A DNA stretch of 64,000 bases, from contig NZ_CABFKH010000005.1 in the NCBI RefSeq assembly GCF_901764975.1, positions 62,001 through 126,000 on the forward strand, in the 5' to 3' direction. The position numbers were made by a program, and so were the translations under genes. The stretch comes from Actinobacillus indolicus (lineage in GTDB: Bacteria; Pseudomonadota; Gammaproteobacteria; Enterobacterales; Pasteurellaceae). The notes under the pieces are model-generated. The model was not told where the DNA came from and ran no database searches. It saw nothing but the letters and a program-made list of their open reading frames with translations. Below are positions 1 through 9,684 of this stretch, one piece after another; positions within the stretch are counted from its first letter, which is position 1, and every line of letters starts with the position of its first letter.

Positions 1-3000
1 ATATTATTTCCGCCCGTTTGTCTGCGTTATTTCAGTTGCAACAAGGGCAGAAACAGATTTTCCTGTTGCCAATCAATACCTTATTACAAAAAGTCTGCCC
101 ACCGAGTTATTTGGCGAGCAATGTACTGTTGATTAAAAAAGGCGACCGTTTTTCGATTGAGAAATTGCGTTTACAGCTGGAAAATGCCGGCTATCGAGCG
201 GTGGAACAGGTGCTGGAATATGGCGAATATGCAGTGCGTGGGGCGTTGCTCGATCTTTATCCAATGGGGGCGAATTCGCCTTACCGTTTGGACTTTTTTG
301 ACGATGAAATCGACACGATCCGCACCTTTGATGTGGATAATCAACGTACCATTGAACAGATTGACGAAATCAATTTATTGCCAGCCCACGAGTTCCCGAC
401 AGATAGCAACGGGATCGAGTATTTTCGTGGCAAGTTCCGTGAACAATTCGGTGAAATTCGCCGTGAACCTGAGCATATTTATCAGCAGGTGAGCAAAGGC
501 ATTTTGAATGCAGGGATTGAATACTGGCAACCGCTCTTTTTTGAACAAATGGCGAGCTTGTTTGAGTATCTGCCTGAACAGACGTTGTTTATTACCTTTG
601 CCGATATTCAGCAAAAAGCCGAGCAATTTCAACAAGATACCGCAAGACGTTATGAAAGTCGCCGTGTCGATCCGATGCGACCGCTACTTCCACCTGAACA
701 GCTTTGGTTTAATATCGATCAGATTAACCAACAGCTAAAAGGCTATCCACGTCTAACTTTAACCAATGAGAAAGTCCGCAGTTCGGCGGCGAAGCAGAAC
801 GCCAACCTTGAGCCACTACCTGACATTGCGGTGCAATCCAACCAAAAAGAGCCTTTTGCCGCTTTTTTACAGTTTCAGCAGAAATTTAAGGGGCAAATTC
901 TCTTTTCGGTGGAAACGGAAGGCAGACGGGAAACCTTGCTGGAGTTACTTGCACCGTTAAATATTAAACCAAAGCAAGTGAAGCAACTGGCTGAGATCAA
1001 TTCGCCAATTTCTTTACTGATCTCACCGCTTGATCAAGGGTTTATTATTGAAACAAGCGGTCAAAAACTGGCGATAATTTGCGAAACGGATCTGTTAGGC
1101 GAAAAAGTTCAGCAAAGTCGCCGACAAGAGAAAAGCCGTAAAACTGTTAATCCTGATACTTTGATCCGCAACCTTGCCGAGCTAAAAATCGGGCAAGCAG
1201 TGGTGCATTTGGAAAACGGTGTGGGGCGTTATGGCGGTTTAACCACCCTTGATGCTGGCGGCATTAAGGCGGAATACCTTGTGTTGCATTATGCCAACGA
1301 TGCCAAACTTTATGTGCCTGTGGCTTCTCTTCATTTGATTAGCCGTTATATCGGCGGCACGGACGAAAATGCCCCGTTGCATAAGTTGGGATCGGAAGCT
1401 TGGGCGAAAACTCGCCAAAAAGCAGCGGAGAAAATTCGTGATGTGGCGGCGGAGTTGCTGGATGTCTATGCGAAACGTGAGTCGCAAAAAGGCTTTGCGT
1501 TCGAGTATGATCGTGATGCGTTCGTGCAATTTAGCAACACTTTCCCGTTTGAAGAAACCGAAGATCAGAAAACGGCGATCAATGCAGTGATTAGCGATAT
1601 GTGCTTGCCGAAAGCGATGGATCGCCTCGTTTGTGGTGATGTTGGCTTTGGTAAAACCGAAGTGGCAATGCGAGCGACCTTCTTGGCGGTAATGAACCAT
1701 AAACAAGTGGCGATCCTCGCCCCAACAACCTTGTTGGCACAACAACATTTTGAGAATTTTAAAGATCGTTTTGCCAATTATCCGATCAATGTGGAAGTGC
1801 TTTCCCGTTTCAAAACCGCCAAAGAGCAGAAGGAAATTTTGGCAAAAGTGGCGGACGGCAAGGTCGATATTTTGGTCGGCACGCATAAATTATTGCAAGA
1901 AGATGTGCAGTTCAAGGATCTTGGCTTGCTGGTGATTGACGAAGAACACCGTTTCGGCGTGCGTCAAAAAGAGCGAATTAAGCAACTGCGTGCCAATATT
2001 GATATTCTTACGCTCACGGCAACGCCAATTCCAAGAACGCTCAATATGGCGTTAAACGGAATGCGGGATCTGTCGATTATCGCCAGTCCGCCGGCTCGCC
2101 GTTTGTCAATCAAAACCTTTGTGCGACAAAGCGATGATACGGTGATCAAAGAAGCGATTTTGCGTGAAATTCTGCGTGGCGGACAAGTGTATTATTTGCA
2201 TAATGATGTGGCAACCATTGAAAATACCGCGCAACAACTTGCTGAGCTAGTGCCAGAAGCTCGTATTGTGATCGGACACGGGCAGATGCGAGAGCGTGAG
2301 TTGGAGCGAGTAATGTCCGATTTCTACCACCAACGTTTTAATCTGTTGGTTTGCTCAACCATTATTGAAACAGGGATTGATGTACCGACCGCCAATACCA
2401 TTATTATTGAGCGAGCGGATAAATTCGGCTTAGCACAGCTACACCAACTACGTGGACGTGTCGGACGTTCGCACCACCAAGCCTATGCTTATATGCTTAC
2501 CCCTCCACCAAAAACGCTGACTAAAGATGCACAACAGCGGTTAGAAGCGATGAGTAACATTGATAACCTTGGGGCAGGCTTTGTGCTGGCAACCCACGAT
2601 CTTGAAATTCGTGGAGCGGGTGAATTACTAGGGAGCGAACAGAGCGGACAGATTGAGAGCTTAGGTTTTTCACTCTATATGGAACTGCTTGAAAATGCGG
2701 TCAAAGCCTTGCAAGAAGGGCGTGAACCGACTTTAGACGAAATCACCCAACAGCAAGTGGATATTGAATTGCGAGTGCCTGCGTTACTGCCTGATGATTA
2801 TCTGCCTGATGTGAATATGCGTTTGTCGTTCTACAAACGCATTGCCAGTGCAGAGAGTGATGAAGCCTTAAAAGATCTGAAAATCGAACTGATTGACCGC
2901 TTCGGTTTATTGCCAGAAGCCACGAAAAATCTGTTCCAAATTACTCAGTTACGCCATTTGGCAAAAGGATTGCAGTTGAAAAAAGTTGATGCAGGGATCA

Positions 3001-3191
3001 ACGGTGGTTATCTTGAGTTCAAACCAACCGCAACGCCTGATCCGATGAAATTCTTAAAACTGATCCAAGCGGATAAAAATGTCTATAAATTTGACGGTCC
3101 ATTGAAATTCCGTTTTACCAAGCCAATGGAACGGGCGGAAGATCGCTTGGCGTTTGTGGTGGAGTTGATTGAAGGTTTAATGAAAGATTAA
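1..3191 (+). CDS. mfd: Transcription-repair coupling factor Mfd (5' end cut by window)
   Basis: Mfd is a DNA translocase that removes RNA polymerase stalled at DNA lesions and recruits UvrA. The frame is open to the window edge, so roughly the first 85 residues are missing compared with the ~1150-residue family. In order I see the UvrB-like N-terminal module, an RNA-polymerase-interaction domain (around nt 1180-1360), a Walker A motif (GDVGFGKT, near nt 1640), the DEEH helicase box (near nt 1940), and the RecG-like C-terminal half with the LRGRVGRS motif. The reading frame is uninterrupted. The stop is followed four bases later by an uptake signal sequence. The TTG at 18 is not the real start, because conserved Mfd sequence continues upstream of it. 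Confidence 0.97.
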   Translation, partial: IISARLSALFQLQQGQKQIFLLPINTLLQKVCPPSYLASNVLLIKKGDRFSIEKLRLQLENAGYRAVEQVLEYGEYAVRGALLDLYPMGANSPYRLDFFDDEIDTIRTFDVDNQRTIEQIDEINLLPAHEFPTDSNGIEYFRGKFREQFGEIRREPEHIYQQVSKGILNAGIEYWQPLFFEQMASLFEYLPEQTLFITFADIQQKAEQFQQDTARRYESRRVDPMRPLLPPEQLWFNIDQINQQLKGYPRLTLTNEKVRSSAAKQNANLEPLPDIAVQSNQKEPFAAFLQFQQKFKGQILFSVETEGRRETLLELLAPLNIKPKQVKQLAEINSPISLLISPLDQGFIIETSGQKLAIICETDLLGEKVQQSRRQEKSRKTVNPDTLIRNLAELKIGQAVVHLENGVGRYGGLTTLDAGGIKAEYLVLHYANDAKLYVPVASLHLISRYIGGTDENAPLHKLGSEAWAKTRQKAAEKIRDVAAELLDVYAKRESQKGFAFEYDRDAFVQFSNTFPFEETEDQKTAINAVISDMCLPKAMDRLVCGDVGFGKTEVAMRATFLAVMNHKQVAILAPTTLLAQQHFENFKDRFANYPINVEVLSRFKTAKEQKEILAKVADGKVDILVGTHKLLQEDVQFKDLGLLVIDEEHRFGVRQKERIKQLRANIDILTLTATPIPRTLNMALNGMRDLSIIASPPARRLSIKTFVRQSDDTVIKEAILREILRGGQVYYLHNDVATIENTAQQLAELVPEARIVIGHGQMRERELERVMSDFYHQRFNLLVCSTIIETGIDVPTANTIIIERADKFGLAQLHQLRGRVGRSHHQAYAYMLTPPPKTLTKDAQQRLEAMSNIDNLGAGFVLATHDLEIRGAGELLGSEQSGQIESLGFSLYMELLENAVKALQEGREPTLDEITQQQVDIELRVPALLPDDYLPDVNMRLSFYKRIASAESDEALKDLKIELIDRFGLLPEATKNLFQITQLRHLAKGLQLKKVDAGINGGYLEFKPTATPDPMKFLKLIQADKNVYKFDGPLKFRFTKPMERAEDRLAFVVELIEGLMKD

Positions 3192-3303
3192 TATAACAAG
3201 CGGTCAGATTGAGCCGATCTTTTGCAAAAGCAGTTATTTGTCCGAAAATTTTCCAAGAAGTTTCTAAAATTTAGCCGAACAAACAAATTTTTAAGATTTG
3301 TAT

Positions 3304-3331
3304 TTGACAAAAATTTAAAAATCACTAGAAT
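3304..3331 (+). promoter_or_regulatory. Promoter of the tRNA Gly-Leu cluster
   Basis: TTGACA (3304-3309) and TAGAAT (3326-3331) are separated by 16 bases and lie about 40 bases upstream of the first tRNA. The sequence just after the -10 box is GC-richer (GCTCC), as is usual for stable-RNA promoters under stringent control. The assignment is by position and consensus only. Confidence 0.7.
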
Positions 3332-3345
3332 GCTCCACACAAATT

Positions 3346-3368
3346 CGCTACGGTAACGTAGCGTTTTT
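3346..3368 (+). terminator. Terminator-like hairpin in the tRNA leader
   Basis: CGCTACG (3346-3352), loop GTAA, CGTAGCG (3357-3363), then five T. This is a perfect 7-bp stem with a GNRA-type loop and a U-tract, ending 3 bases before tRNA-Gly. It lies downstream of the tRNA promoter, so it would act on the tRNA transcript itself unless it mainly ends mfd read-through. It could also be an RNA-processing structure. Confidence 0.55.
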
Positions 3369-3371
3369 ATT

Positions 3372-3447
<76 letters not shown>

Positions 3448-3464
3448 TTTTTGTAATGTGTAGT

Positions 3465-3551
3465 GCCCGAGTGGCGGAATCGGTAGACGCAAGGGATTTA
3501 AAATCCCTCGCCTTTCGGGGCGTGCCAGTTCAAGTCTGGCCTCGGGCACCA
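3465..3551 (+). tRNA. tRNA-Leu (TAA), copy 1
   Basis: An 87-nt class II tRNA with a long variable arm and encoded CCA. The acceptor GCCCGAG pairs with CTCGGGC. The anticodon loop carries TAA, so it reads UUA/UUG. It is identical to the copy at 3675-3761. Confidence 0.96.
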
Positions 3552-3580
3552 TTTACAGAAAGACAATTTAGCAAATCAAT

Positions 3581-3656
<76 letters not shown>

Positions 3657-3674
3657 TTTTTATGATGCGTTTAT

Positions 3675-3761
3675 GCCCGAGTGGCGGAATCGGTAGACGC
3701 AAGGGATTTAAAATCCCTCGCCTTTCGGGGCGTGCCAGTTCAAGTCTGGCCTCGGGCACCA
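3675..3761 (+). tRNA. tRNA-Leu (TAA), copy 2
   Basis: An exact second copy of the 87-nt tRNA-Leu, closing the four-gene cluster. A rho-independent terminator follows 16 bases later. Confidence 0.96.
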
Positions 3762-3777
3762 TTTCGAAACAGAAGAT

Positions 3778-3799
3778 AGCACCTTAAGGTGCTTTTTTT
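3778..3799 (+). terminator. Rho-independent terminator of the tRNA cluster
   Basis: AGCACCTTAAGGTGCT is a self-complementary hairpin followed by a run of seven T. It ends the tRNA operon. Confidence 0.9.
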
Positions 3800-3847
3800 A
3801 TATCTTTTTTCCACTTGGTTGTTTATTCAGCGATTGGTTTTGATTAT

Positions 3848-3861
3848 TTGATTTACTTCAA
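3848..3861 (+). promoter_or_regulatory. FNR-like site upstream of nrfA
   Basis: TTGATTTACTTCAA matches the FNR consensus TTGAT-N4-ATCAA with one mismatch and sits about 130 bases before the nrfA start. FNR control of nrf under anaerobiosis is known in related bacteria. The assignment here is by motif. Confidence 0.6.
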
Positions 3862-3989
3862 ATAAAGTGCAAAATCTTCTAGTAAATCATCTCACCTTTT
3901 TATACATTTCAAATACATCTTTTATTCTATCTTATTGTTTTAAATAAGAAAAATTATCATTTGTGATGAATCATATGTGGGAGGCTCGC

Positions 3990-5447
3990 GTGAAACGAGT
4001 AAGCAAAATGTTAAGAAACAGCCTTGTTGCGACAATGGCGATGTTGGGGTGTATTCATTCTGCTTGGGCAGGGGAAGCCAAAGAATTTGAAGGTCCAAAA
4101 CCCGATGTGAAGATTGAGTCAGCAAATCATAAATTTGCTGAACTCTACCCTTTGCAATACCAATCTTGGGCAGCGACAGCAGAATCTAAAGAGGTGGTGA
4201 GTGCATTAGAAGAAGATCCACGTTTAGTGATTCTTTGGACAGGTTATGCTTTCTCAAAAGACTATAACAAACCACGTGGTCACTTCTATGCGGTTACTGA
4301 TGTGCGTAATATTTTACGTACAGGTGCACCAATGGAGCCAGATGCAGGCCCTCAACCGATGGCATGCTGGGCATGTAAAAGTCCTGATGTGCCACGGATG
4401 ATCGCAGAAAAAGGTGAAGTTGGCTATTTTGATGCTAAGTGGGCAAAATATGGTTCAGAAATTGTCAACCCGATTGGTTGTGCTGACTGTCACGATACCA
4501 CTTCACAAGAATTTAAAGATGGCAAAGCTGCATTACGTGTTGCCCGTCCACACGTTTTACGTGCATTAGAAGTAATTGGCTGGAAATTCGATACACTGGA
4601 TAAACATGGTAAACGTGCAGCAGTATGTTCAAACTGCCACGTGGAATACTATTTTGCAGGTAAAGAAAAAGCGGTGACTTTCCCTTGGGATAAAGGTGTC
4701 GATGTCGATAGTATGGAAAAATACTATGATGAAATTAAGTTCACTGACTGGGTTCACGGCTTATCAAAAGCACCAATGCTAAAAGCACAACATCCAGACT
4801 TCGAAACTTGGGCATTAGGTACGCACGGTAAAAACGGTGTAACCTGTATCGACTGCCATATGCCAAAAGTGGAAACTAAAGACGGTAAAGTCTATACGGA
4901 TCACAAAATTGGCAATCCGTTTGATAATTTCGAACATACTTGTAAAACCTGTCACGAACAAAGCAAAGAGAGCTTACAAGCACGCGTGAAAGAGCATAAA
5001 AAACAGATCAAAGATGTCATGATCCGTTTAGAAGATCAAATTGTGAAAGCACACTTTGAAGCGAAAAGAGCTTGGGAAGCGGGTGCAACTGAAGAAGAGA
5101 TGAAAGATGCATTGCAAGCAATTCGTCATGCACAATGGCGTTGGGACTATTCAGCAGCAGGTCATGGTGGCCATATGCACGCACCTGATGTTATTCTTCA
5201 TGTGATCGGAACTGGCTTAGATCGTGCGGCAGATGCTCGTACTAAACTTGCAGTTATCTTAACGAAACACGGCGTACAAACTCCGATTGAGTTCCCTGAT
5301 ATTTCAACGAAAGCGAAAGCACAAAAAGTTGTAGGTATCGACTTTGATAAAGAGAAAGCAGCGAAAGAAGAATTCTTACGCACCGTAGTACCACAATGGG
5401 AAAAAGAAGCGAAAGAGAAAGGCTTATTACCTGCGGACGCAAAATAA
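3990..5447 (+). CDS. nrfA: Periplasmic ammonia-forming nitrite reductase, cytochrome c552
   Basis: NrfA reduces nitrite to ammonium with six electrons in the periplasm. The 485-residue protein has a signal peptide ending near AWA-GE. It has five haem-attachment motifs: the diagnostic CXXCK (CWACK, whose lysine ligates the active-site haem) and four CXXCH (CADCH, CSNCH, CIDCH, CKTCH). I chose the GTG at 3990 because GGGAGG lies 5 bases before it; upstream ATG codons at 3963 and 3966 lack such a site. It is the first gene of nrfABCD. The NrfEFG lyase normally needed for the CXXCK haem is not in this window. Confidence 0.95.
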   Translation: MKRVSKMLRNSLVATMAMLGCIHSAWAGEAKEFEGPKPDVKIESANHKFAELYPLQYQSWAATAESKEVVSALEEDPRLVILWTGYAFSKDYNKPRGHFYAVTDVRNILRTGAPMEPDAGPQPMACWACKSPDVPRMIAEKGEVGYFDAKWAKYGSEIVNPIGCADCHDTTSQEFKDGKAALRVARPHVLRALEVIGWKFDTLDKHGKRAAVCSNCHVEYYFAGKEKAVTFPWDKGVDVDSMEKYYDEIKFTDWVHGLSKAPMLKAQHPDFETWALGTHGKNGVTCIDCHMPKVETKDGKVYTDHKIGNPFDNFEHTCKTCHEQSKESLQARVKEHKKQIKDVMIRLEDQIVKAHFEAKRAWEAGATEEEMKDALQAIRHAQWRWDYSAAGHGGHMHAPDVILHVIGTGLDRAADARTKLAVILTKHGVQTPIEFPDISTKAKAQKVVGIDFDKEKAAKEEFLRTVVPQWEKEAKEKGLLPADAK

Positions 5448-5467
5448 TTTGCTAAGTCGAGGCTACT

Positions 5468-6091
5468 ATGAAACATATTTTCTCAATGATTAAGCTACAA
5501 GCGGTTGCATTACTGAGTTTCTTTGCAATATCTTCTACTGTGTTGGCAGAAATGCCAGCACAACCACAGCCAATTTGGACCAATCCGTTGGATAATGTAG
5601 ATGGCGCAACTATTGCTAAAGACTCTCGTCGTGATCCGAATACTTATTGTGTGAATTGTCACGGACATTTATCTACCTTCAAACACACAGGTAAGCACTT
5701 TCAAAAAGATACGGTTAGTCCAAATAACGGCAAACCGCTTAACTGTGTAAGTTGTCACGGCAATATTTCTGAAAATCACCGTAAAGGGGTGAAAGACGTA
5801 ATGCGTTTTAACGCCCACGGTAAGGCTAAAAATCCAGCCTTAGAACGTTCAGTCGAAGAGCAAAATCAAGTCTGCTTTGCTTGCCATAGCCCTGACAAAT
5901 TGCGTGAAAAATTCTGGGCGCACGACACCCACGCGAATAAAATTGCGTGTGTAAACTGCCATAAACTACACCCAGAAAAAGAACCAATGAAAGGAATTGA
6001 GTCTAAACAGCGTGTAAAACTCTGCGTGGATTGTCACACAGAAGTACACAAAGGTACGTTCAAAAAAGCGGAAGCTAAGGATCAAAAATGA
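5468..6091 (+). CDS. nrfB: Pentahaem cytochrome c, electron donor to NrfA
   Basis: NrfB carries electrons from the NrfCD membrane module to NrfA in the periplasm. The 207-residue precursor has a Sec signal peptide (hydrophobic stretch at residues 10-27, cleavage near VLA-EM) and five CXXCH sites: CVNCH, CVSCH, CFACH, CVNCH, CVDCH. It starts 20 bases after nrfA, and its stop overlaps the nrfC start by four bases, so translation is probably coupled. A core uptake sequence (5497-5505) is embedded in the signal-peptide codons. Confidence 0.93.
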   Translation: MKHIFSMIKLQAVALLSFFAISSTVLAEMPAQPQPIWTNPLDNVDGATIAKDSRRDPNTYCVNCHGHLSTFKHTGKHFQKDTVSPNNGKPLNCVSCHGNISENHRKGVKDVMRFNAHGKAKNPALERSVEEQNQVCFACHSPDKLREKFWAHDTHANKIACVNCHKLHPEKEPMKGIESKQRVKLCVDCHTEVHKGTFKKAEAKDQK

Positions 6092-6762
6092 GTTGTTCCC
6101 GTCGAGATTTCATCTCAGGGGCGGGAGCAGTGATTGCCGTGGCAGGCACAACGGGGCTTGCCACAAGTCAGCTCTCCCTTGCGACTGAGAAAGAAAGTAA
6201 AACCATTCGCTATGCGATGTTGCACGATGAGCAAGCCTGTATCGGTTGTACTGCTTGTATGGACGCTTGTCGTGAAACAAACAAAGTGCCAGAAGGTGTC
6301 TCTCGTTTAGAAATTATTCGTAGTCAACCTTATGGCGAATTTCCAAACGTAAAATATGAATTTTTCCGTCAATCTTGCCAACATTGTAGCAATGCTCCTT
6401 GTGTAAGTGTTTGCCCGACTGGTGCTTCCTTTGTGGATAAAGCTACAGGGATTGTGGATGTGAATCCGAATTTATGTGTGGGTTGCTCTTATTGTATTGC
6501 GGTTTGCCCATATCGTGTTCGCTACATTGAGCCAGTGAAGAAAACTGCCGATAAATGTAACTTCTGTCGAGATACAAATCTTGCACAAGGTAAACAGCCT
6601 GCCTGTGTAGAAAGCTGTCCAACCAAAGCACTGACGTTCGGCGACTTAAACGATCCAAACAGCGATATTTCTCGTTTAATTAAAGAGAAAGCGACTTATC
6701 GTACTAAAGTTGAATTAGGCACAGATCCACAGCTCTATCATATTAAAAGAGAGGGGGTGTAA
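6088..6762 (+). CDS. nrfC: Nitrite reductase iron-sulfur subunit NrfC
   Basis: NrfC is the four-[4Fe-4S] ferredoxin-like subunit that passes electrons from NrfD to NrfB. The 224-residue product starts with a twin-arginine signal (SRRDF at residues 4-8, then a hydrophobic stretch), so it is probably exported folded. Four cysteine clusters are visible: CIGCTACMDAC, a CQHC...CVSVC group, CVGCSYCIAVC and a CNFC...CVESC group. Its start overlaps the nrfB stop (ATGA). Confidence 0.94.
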   Translation: MSCSRRDFISGAGAVIAVAGTTGLATSQLSLATEKESKTIRYAMLHDEQACIGCTACMDACRETNKVPEGVSRLEIIRSQPYGEFPNVKYEFFRQSCQHCSNAPCVSVCPTGASFVDKATGIVDVNPNLCVGCSYCIAVCPYRVRYIEPVKKTADKCNFCRDTNLAQGKQPACVESCPTKALTFGDLNDPNSDISRLIKEKATYRTKVELGTDPQLYHIKREGV

Positions 6763-6764
6763 CG

Positions 6765-7718
6765 ATGAATGAATATGTTCCATTCCAAACCCCAAATTTA
6801 GTATGGGATTCAACCATTGCGATTTATCTCTTTTTACTTGGGATATCCGCGGGTTCAACCTTGCTTACGGTGTTATATAAGCGTAAAGCGAATTTAGCTG
6901 ATCCAAGCCAAAGTTGGATGATTCGCACAATGGCAATCATGTCACCGCTTGCAACCATCATCGGTTTAACCTTATTGATTTTCCACTTGGCTCGTCCGTG
7001 GACATTCTGGTATCTGATGTTCAACTACCAGTTTGATTCGGTAATGTCGATGGGGGTTATGCTATTCCAAGTCTTTATGGCGGTATTAGTTGTTTGGTTA
7101 GCGATTATCTTCAAAAACTGGCTAAGTGGTTTCAGTTTTATTCCCAAATTTGCTTTTGGATTAATTGATATTGCAGCGAAATTTACCTCGTTGATTGAAA
7201 TCCTGTTGATTTTACTTTCCCTTGCACTTGGGGCTTATACGGGTTTCTTATTATCTGAATTAATCAGCTATCCAATGTTAAATAACCCTGTCTTGCCAGT
7301 CTTATTCTTGGCATCAGGGACTTCATCGGGTATAGCAGCACTTCTCGTTGCAATTTTAGTGGTTGGCAAAGTCGCAACGGATAGCCACGAAGTACATTTC
7401 TTGCATAAGTTTGAAAAGCCAGTTGCCTTGATTGAAATGTTACTTTTAGTAGGCTTCTTTGCTTACCTTTATGCTAAAGGTGGACAAAGTGCCGTGGCAG
7501 CAGATAACGCTTTAGCCTTCTCTGGCTACTGGGGTAAAATGTTCTGGGTAGGCGTTGTGGCTATCGGTTTAGTTATTCCAATGTTACTTAATATTGTTTC
7601 ACCAGCTAAACTGAAACACCAAAAAGGATTTATCCTTTTCCTTGCGATATTAGGTTTAATCGGTGTCCTCTGTTTACGTTATTTTGTGCTTTATGCAGGG
7701 CAAATGACGATTGCATAA
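6765..7718 (+). CDS. nrfD: Nitrite reductase membrane subunit NrfD
   Basis: NrfD is the integral membrane quinol-oxidising subunit of the NrfABCD route. The 317-residue protein has about eight hydrophobic membrane segments and belongs to the NrfD/PsrC family. It begins 2 bases after the nrfC stop with a GGGGGTG ribosome site inside the end of nrfC. A terminator built from two facing uptake sequences follows. Confidence 0.94.
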   Translation: MNEYVPFQTPNLVWDSTIAIYLFLLGISAGSTLLTVLYKRKANLADPSQSWMIRTMAIMSPLATIIGLTLLIFHLARPWTFWYLMFNYQFDSVMSMGVMLFQVFMAVLVVWLAIIFKNWLSGFSFIPKFAFGLIDIAAKFTSLIEILLILLSLALGAYTGFLLSELISYPMLNNPVLPVLFLASGTSSGIAALLVAILVVGKVATDSHEVHFLHKFEKPVALIEMLLLVGFFAYLYAKGGQSAVAADNALAFSGYWGKMFWVGVVAIGLVIPMLLNIVSPAKLKHQKGFILFLAILGLIGVLCLRYFVLYAGQMTIA

Positions 7719-7735
7719 TAGGTTACACATAGTGA

Positions 7736-7787
7736 CAAGCGGGTAGATCTTGCAAATTTTTTGCAAAATCTGCCCGCTTGCTTTTTT
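7736..7787 (+). terminator. Terminator of nrfABCD formed by paired uptake-like sequences
   Basis: CAAGCGGGTAGAT (7736-7748) pairs with ATCTGCCCGCTTG (7768-7780) with one G-T wobble, and TTGCAAA-type sequence extends the inner stem. The hairpin is followed by CTTTTTT. Both arms resemble the uptake signal (CAAGCGGT) but carry the same change, GGG/CCC, so pairing is kept. Confidence 0.8.
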
Positions 7788-7833
7788 CGTTCTGAATAAA
7801 ATGCTAAGATAAATTGATTTTAAAGGAGTCTCT

Positions 7834-8622
7834 ATGAGCAAAGCTACAAAATGTGATAAACCGATTGTCGTCGCAAATGGCTTGTGGCGTTTACTTGGTA
7901 ATATTATTAAAGTATTAAGTTATCCGTTTCATGCACTTTTTCCTAAAAAGCGTTTTACGATTCCAGAATTTAGTCCTGCTAAAATTAAGCCAACAAAACC
8001 AACTAGAATTAATAAAACGATTTGGCAAACAAATTACAGTAATCGAGTGGCATTACCCGTTTATTGTAATTATTTAGTGAACCGTCTTTTATCATTAGAT
8101 TATGACTATCGCTACGTGAGTACGGAAGAAAGAGCTGAGTATATTAAAGCAAATGCAGATGAGCGTACTTTTACTGCCTATAGCAAGCTCACAGATGGCG
8201 CTGCTCAAGCTGATTTTTGGCGTATTTTCACTTTATATAATGAAGGTGGTATCTATATGGATATTGATGGGCATTTAGTTTGGAACCTCTCTTCAATTAT
8301 TGGTGAAAATGATAGTGAAGTTGTGATTACCCGCCGAGATAAATATACTAATTTTTTCCTTGCAAGTGAAAAAGGCAATCCATTTTTAAAAGATACTTTA
8401 GAGATTATTATTGATAATATTGAACAACGTCGTATTGATGGCGGGGTGTTCTCGCTGACAGGCCCAACAACCTTAAATATGGCATTAGAAGGAAAAACGG
8501 TCAATCATCGTCGAGATAAGATTACTTGCGCACAAGGCACTTTCACTAATGAATATTTTCAATATATGGATAAAAAGCGTGGTAAGTGGAACCATGCCAA
8601 AAATGAAGATTTACTAAAATAA
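7834..8622 (+). CDS. GT32-type glycosyltransferase with DXD motif
   Basis: This 262-residue protein resembles bacterial glycosyltransferases with the 'sugar-binding region containing DXD motif' (GT32, related to yeast OCH1). Support comes from IWQTN near residue 65, the conserved AAQADFWR and GGIYMDIDG blocks (residues 124-145), and a later TGPTTLN. The DID (around residue 140) would bind the metal and nucleotide-sugar. There is no signal peptide. A basic, hydrophobic N-terminus (residues 14-40) could associate with the membrane. It is alone rather than in a lipooligosaccharide or capsule cluster, so donor and acceptor are unknown. AAAGGAG precedes the ATG. Confidence 0.75.
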   Translation: MSKATKCDKPIVVANGLWRLLGNIIKVLSYPFHALFPKKRFTIPEFSPAKIKPTKPTRINKTIWQTNYSNRVALPVYCNYLVNRLLSLDYDYRYVSTEERAEYIKANADERTFTAYSKLTDGAAQADFWRIFTLYNEGGIYMDIDGHLVWNLSSIIGENDSEVVITRRDKYTNFFLASEKGNPFLKDTLEIIIDNIEQRRIDGGVFSLTGPTTLNMALEGKTVNHRRDKITCAQGTFTNEYFQYMDKKRGKWNHAKNEDLLK

Positions 8623-8663
8623 GATATTTTATTATTCATAAACAAACGTCTTTATATATTAGA

Positions 8664-8700
8664 AAACTGAGCTCAATAATTGCATTGAACTCAGTTTTTT
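8664..8700. terminator. Bidirectional terminator between GT32 gene and tehB
   Basis: AACTGAG (8665-8671) pairs with CTCAGTT (8690-8696), and TCAAT with ATTGA extends the stem. T-runs lie to the right and A residues to the left, so it can serve both convergent genes. Confidence 0.85.
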
Positions 8701-8713
8701 ATTTAAATAAGCC

Positions 8714-9577
8714 TTATTTTATTTTTTTGGCTAACATCGTCGCAAAACGTAGCTGGATGCGGTTTCCATTGGCATCGGTTTTATGTAGATGTCCTAAATC
8801 TTCATTATATTTAACCAATTCCCAGTCTTGATAATACTGTTTTAATTCCCCTTCTTTAAAGGTAAATGAAAACGGCATAGGGCAAGGGTAATCTTCCGTA
8901 CTCATGGCGCAAACAATCAAGTTATACCCGCCGATTTTGGTATTTTTCTGCATATTCTCAATAATGGCTGGAATACGTTCACGGTTTAAGAACATCATCA
9001 CCACCGTTGAAATAATAAAGTCAAATTCCCCTTCGATATTGGCTTGGTTAATATCATAAATCCCTGTACGGATATGCTGAGCTTGCTCTTTTTCGATAAT
9101 CGTATTCAGGAAGTGAATGCTTTCTTCGCTGTGATCTAGCGCAGTAACATCACAGCCGAGTAAATTCATATAGAGTGAATTGCGACCACGTCCACAACCT
9201 AAGTCTAGCACCTTGCCAGATTTAATATAATTTGTGGCATTTAGCACTTCGGAATGTGTGGTTGTCAGATTATATTTCTTCGCGAAATAATCTTCAGGTT
9301 TGCAATAAAAGGAAAGCTGGCAAATTAGATCATCACTAAGCGCTTCCACTTTATGCCATGCTTGTGGTTCAACGAACGGTGGCTGGTTTTCGCTATCAAA
9401 AGTAAAGGTTTGGGTGACTTCCCCATCTTCTGTTAATGCGTAGTATTTGAGTTGACCTTGTAGAATCGTGAGTTTTGCCCAAGTGCCTTCTTTGGTATTG
9501 TGTTTCTCTTGAAACATTTGCGGTAAGCTTTCTTTATTCCATTCGGGCATTTGTTTATAGCAGATTAAATTTTCCAT
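8714..9577 (-). CDS. tehB: Tellurite-resistance SAM-dependent methyltransferase TehB
   Basis: TehB methylates tellurium and selenium compounds using S-adenosylmethionine. The 287-residue protein has the longer Haemophilus-type architecture: a small cupin-like N-terminal domain (about residues 1-90, DUF1971) followed by the methyltransferase domain, with motif I VLDLGCGRGRNS around residue 124. E. coli TehB lacks the N-terminal part. In H. influenzae tehB also affects oxidative-stress tolerance and haem use, so a role beyond tellurite is plausible. It is transcribed alone. Confidence 0.9.
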   Translation of the reverse strand: MENLICYKQMPEWNKESLPQMFQEKHNTKEGTWAKLTILQGQLKYYALTEDGEVTQTFTFDSENQPPFVEPQAWHKVEALSDDLICQLSFYCKPEDYFAKKYNLTTTHSEVLNATNYIKSGKVLDLGCGRGRNSLYMNLLGCDVTALDHSEESIHFLNTIIEKEQAQHIRTGIYDINQANIEGEFDFIISTVVMMFLNRERIPAIIENMQKNTKIGGYNLIVCAMSTEDYPCPMPFSFTFKEGELKQYYQDWELVKYNEDLGHLHKTDANGNRIQLRFATMLAKKIK

Positions 9578-9635
9578 AGAGATTTCCTTTAATTAATTCA
9601 CTTACAAGATCTTATGCCTTTCTCTTTTTAAGGCA

Positions 9636-9661
9636 ATAAAAAACCGACTAATTTAGTCGGT
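9636..9661 (-). terminator. Terminator of the ychN-HI1450-like-flavin reductase operon
   Basis: On the minus strand ACCGACTA, a short loop and TAGTCGGT form an 8-bp stem followed by TTTTTTATT. It lies 24 bases after the flavin reductase stop. Confidence 0.88.
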
Positions 9662-9684
9662 CTTTATGTTCTTTTTGATATTGA

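Noticed and set aside
1239-1886. 215-residue open frame on the minus strand inside mfd
   Set aside because: It is antisense to conserved helicase domains, resembles no family and has no ribosome site; it is a shadow of mfd.
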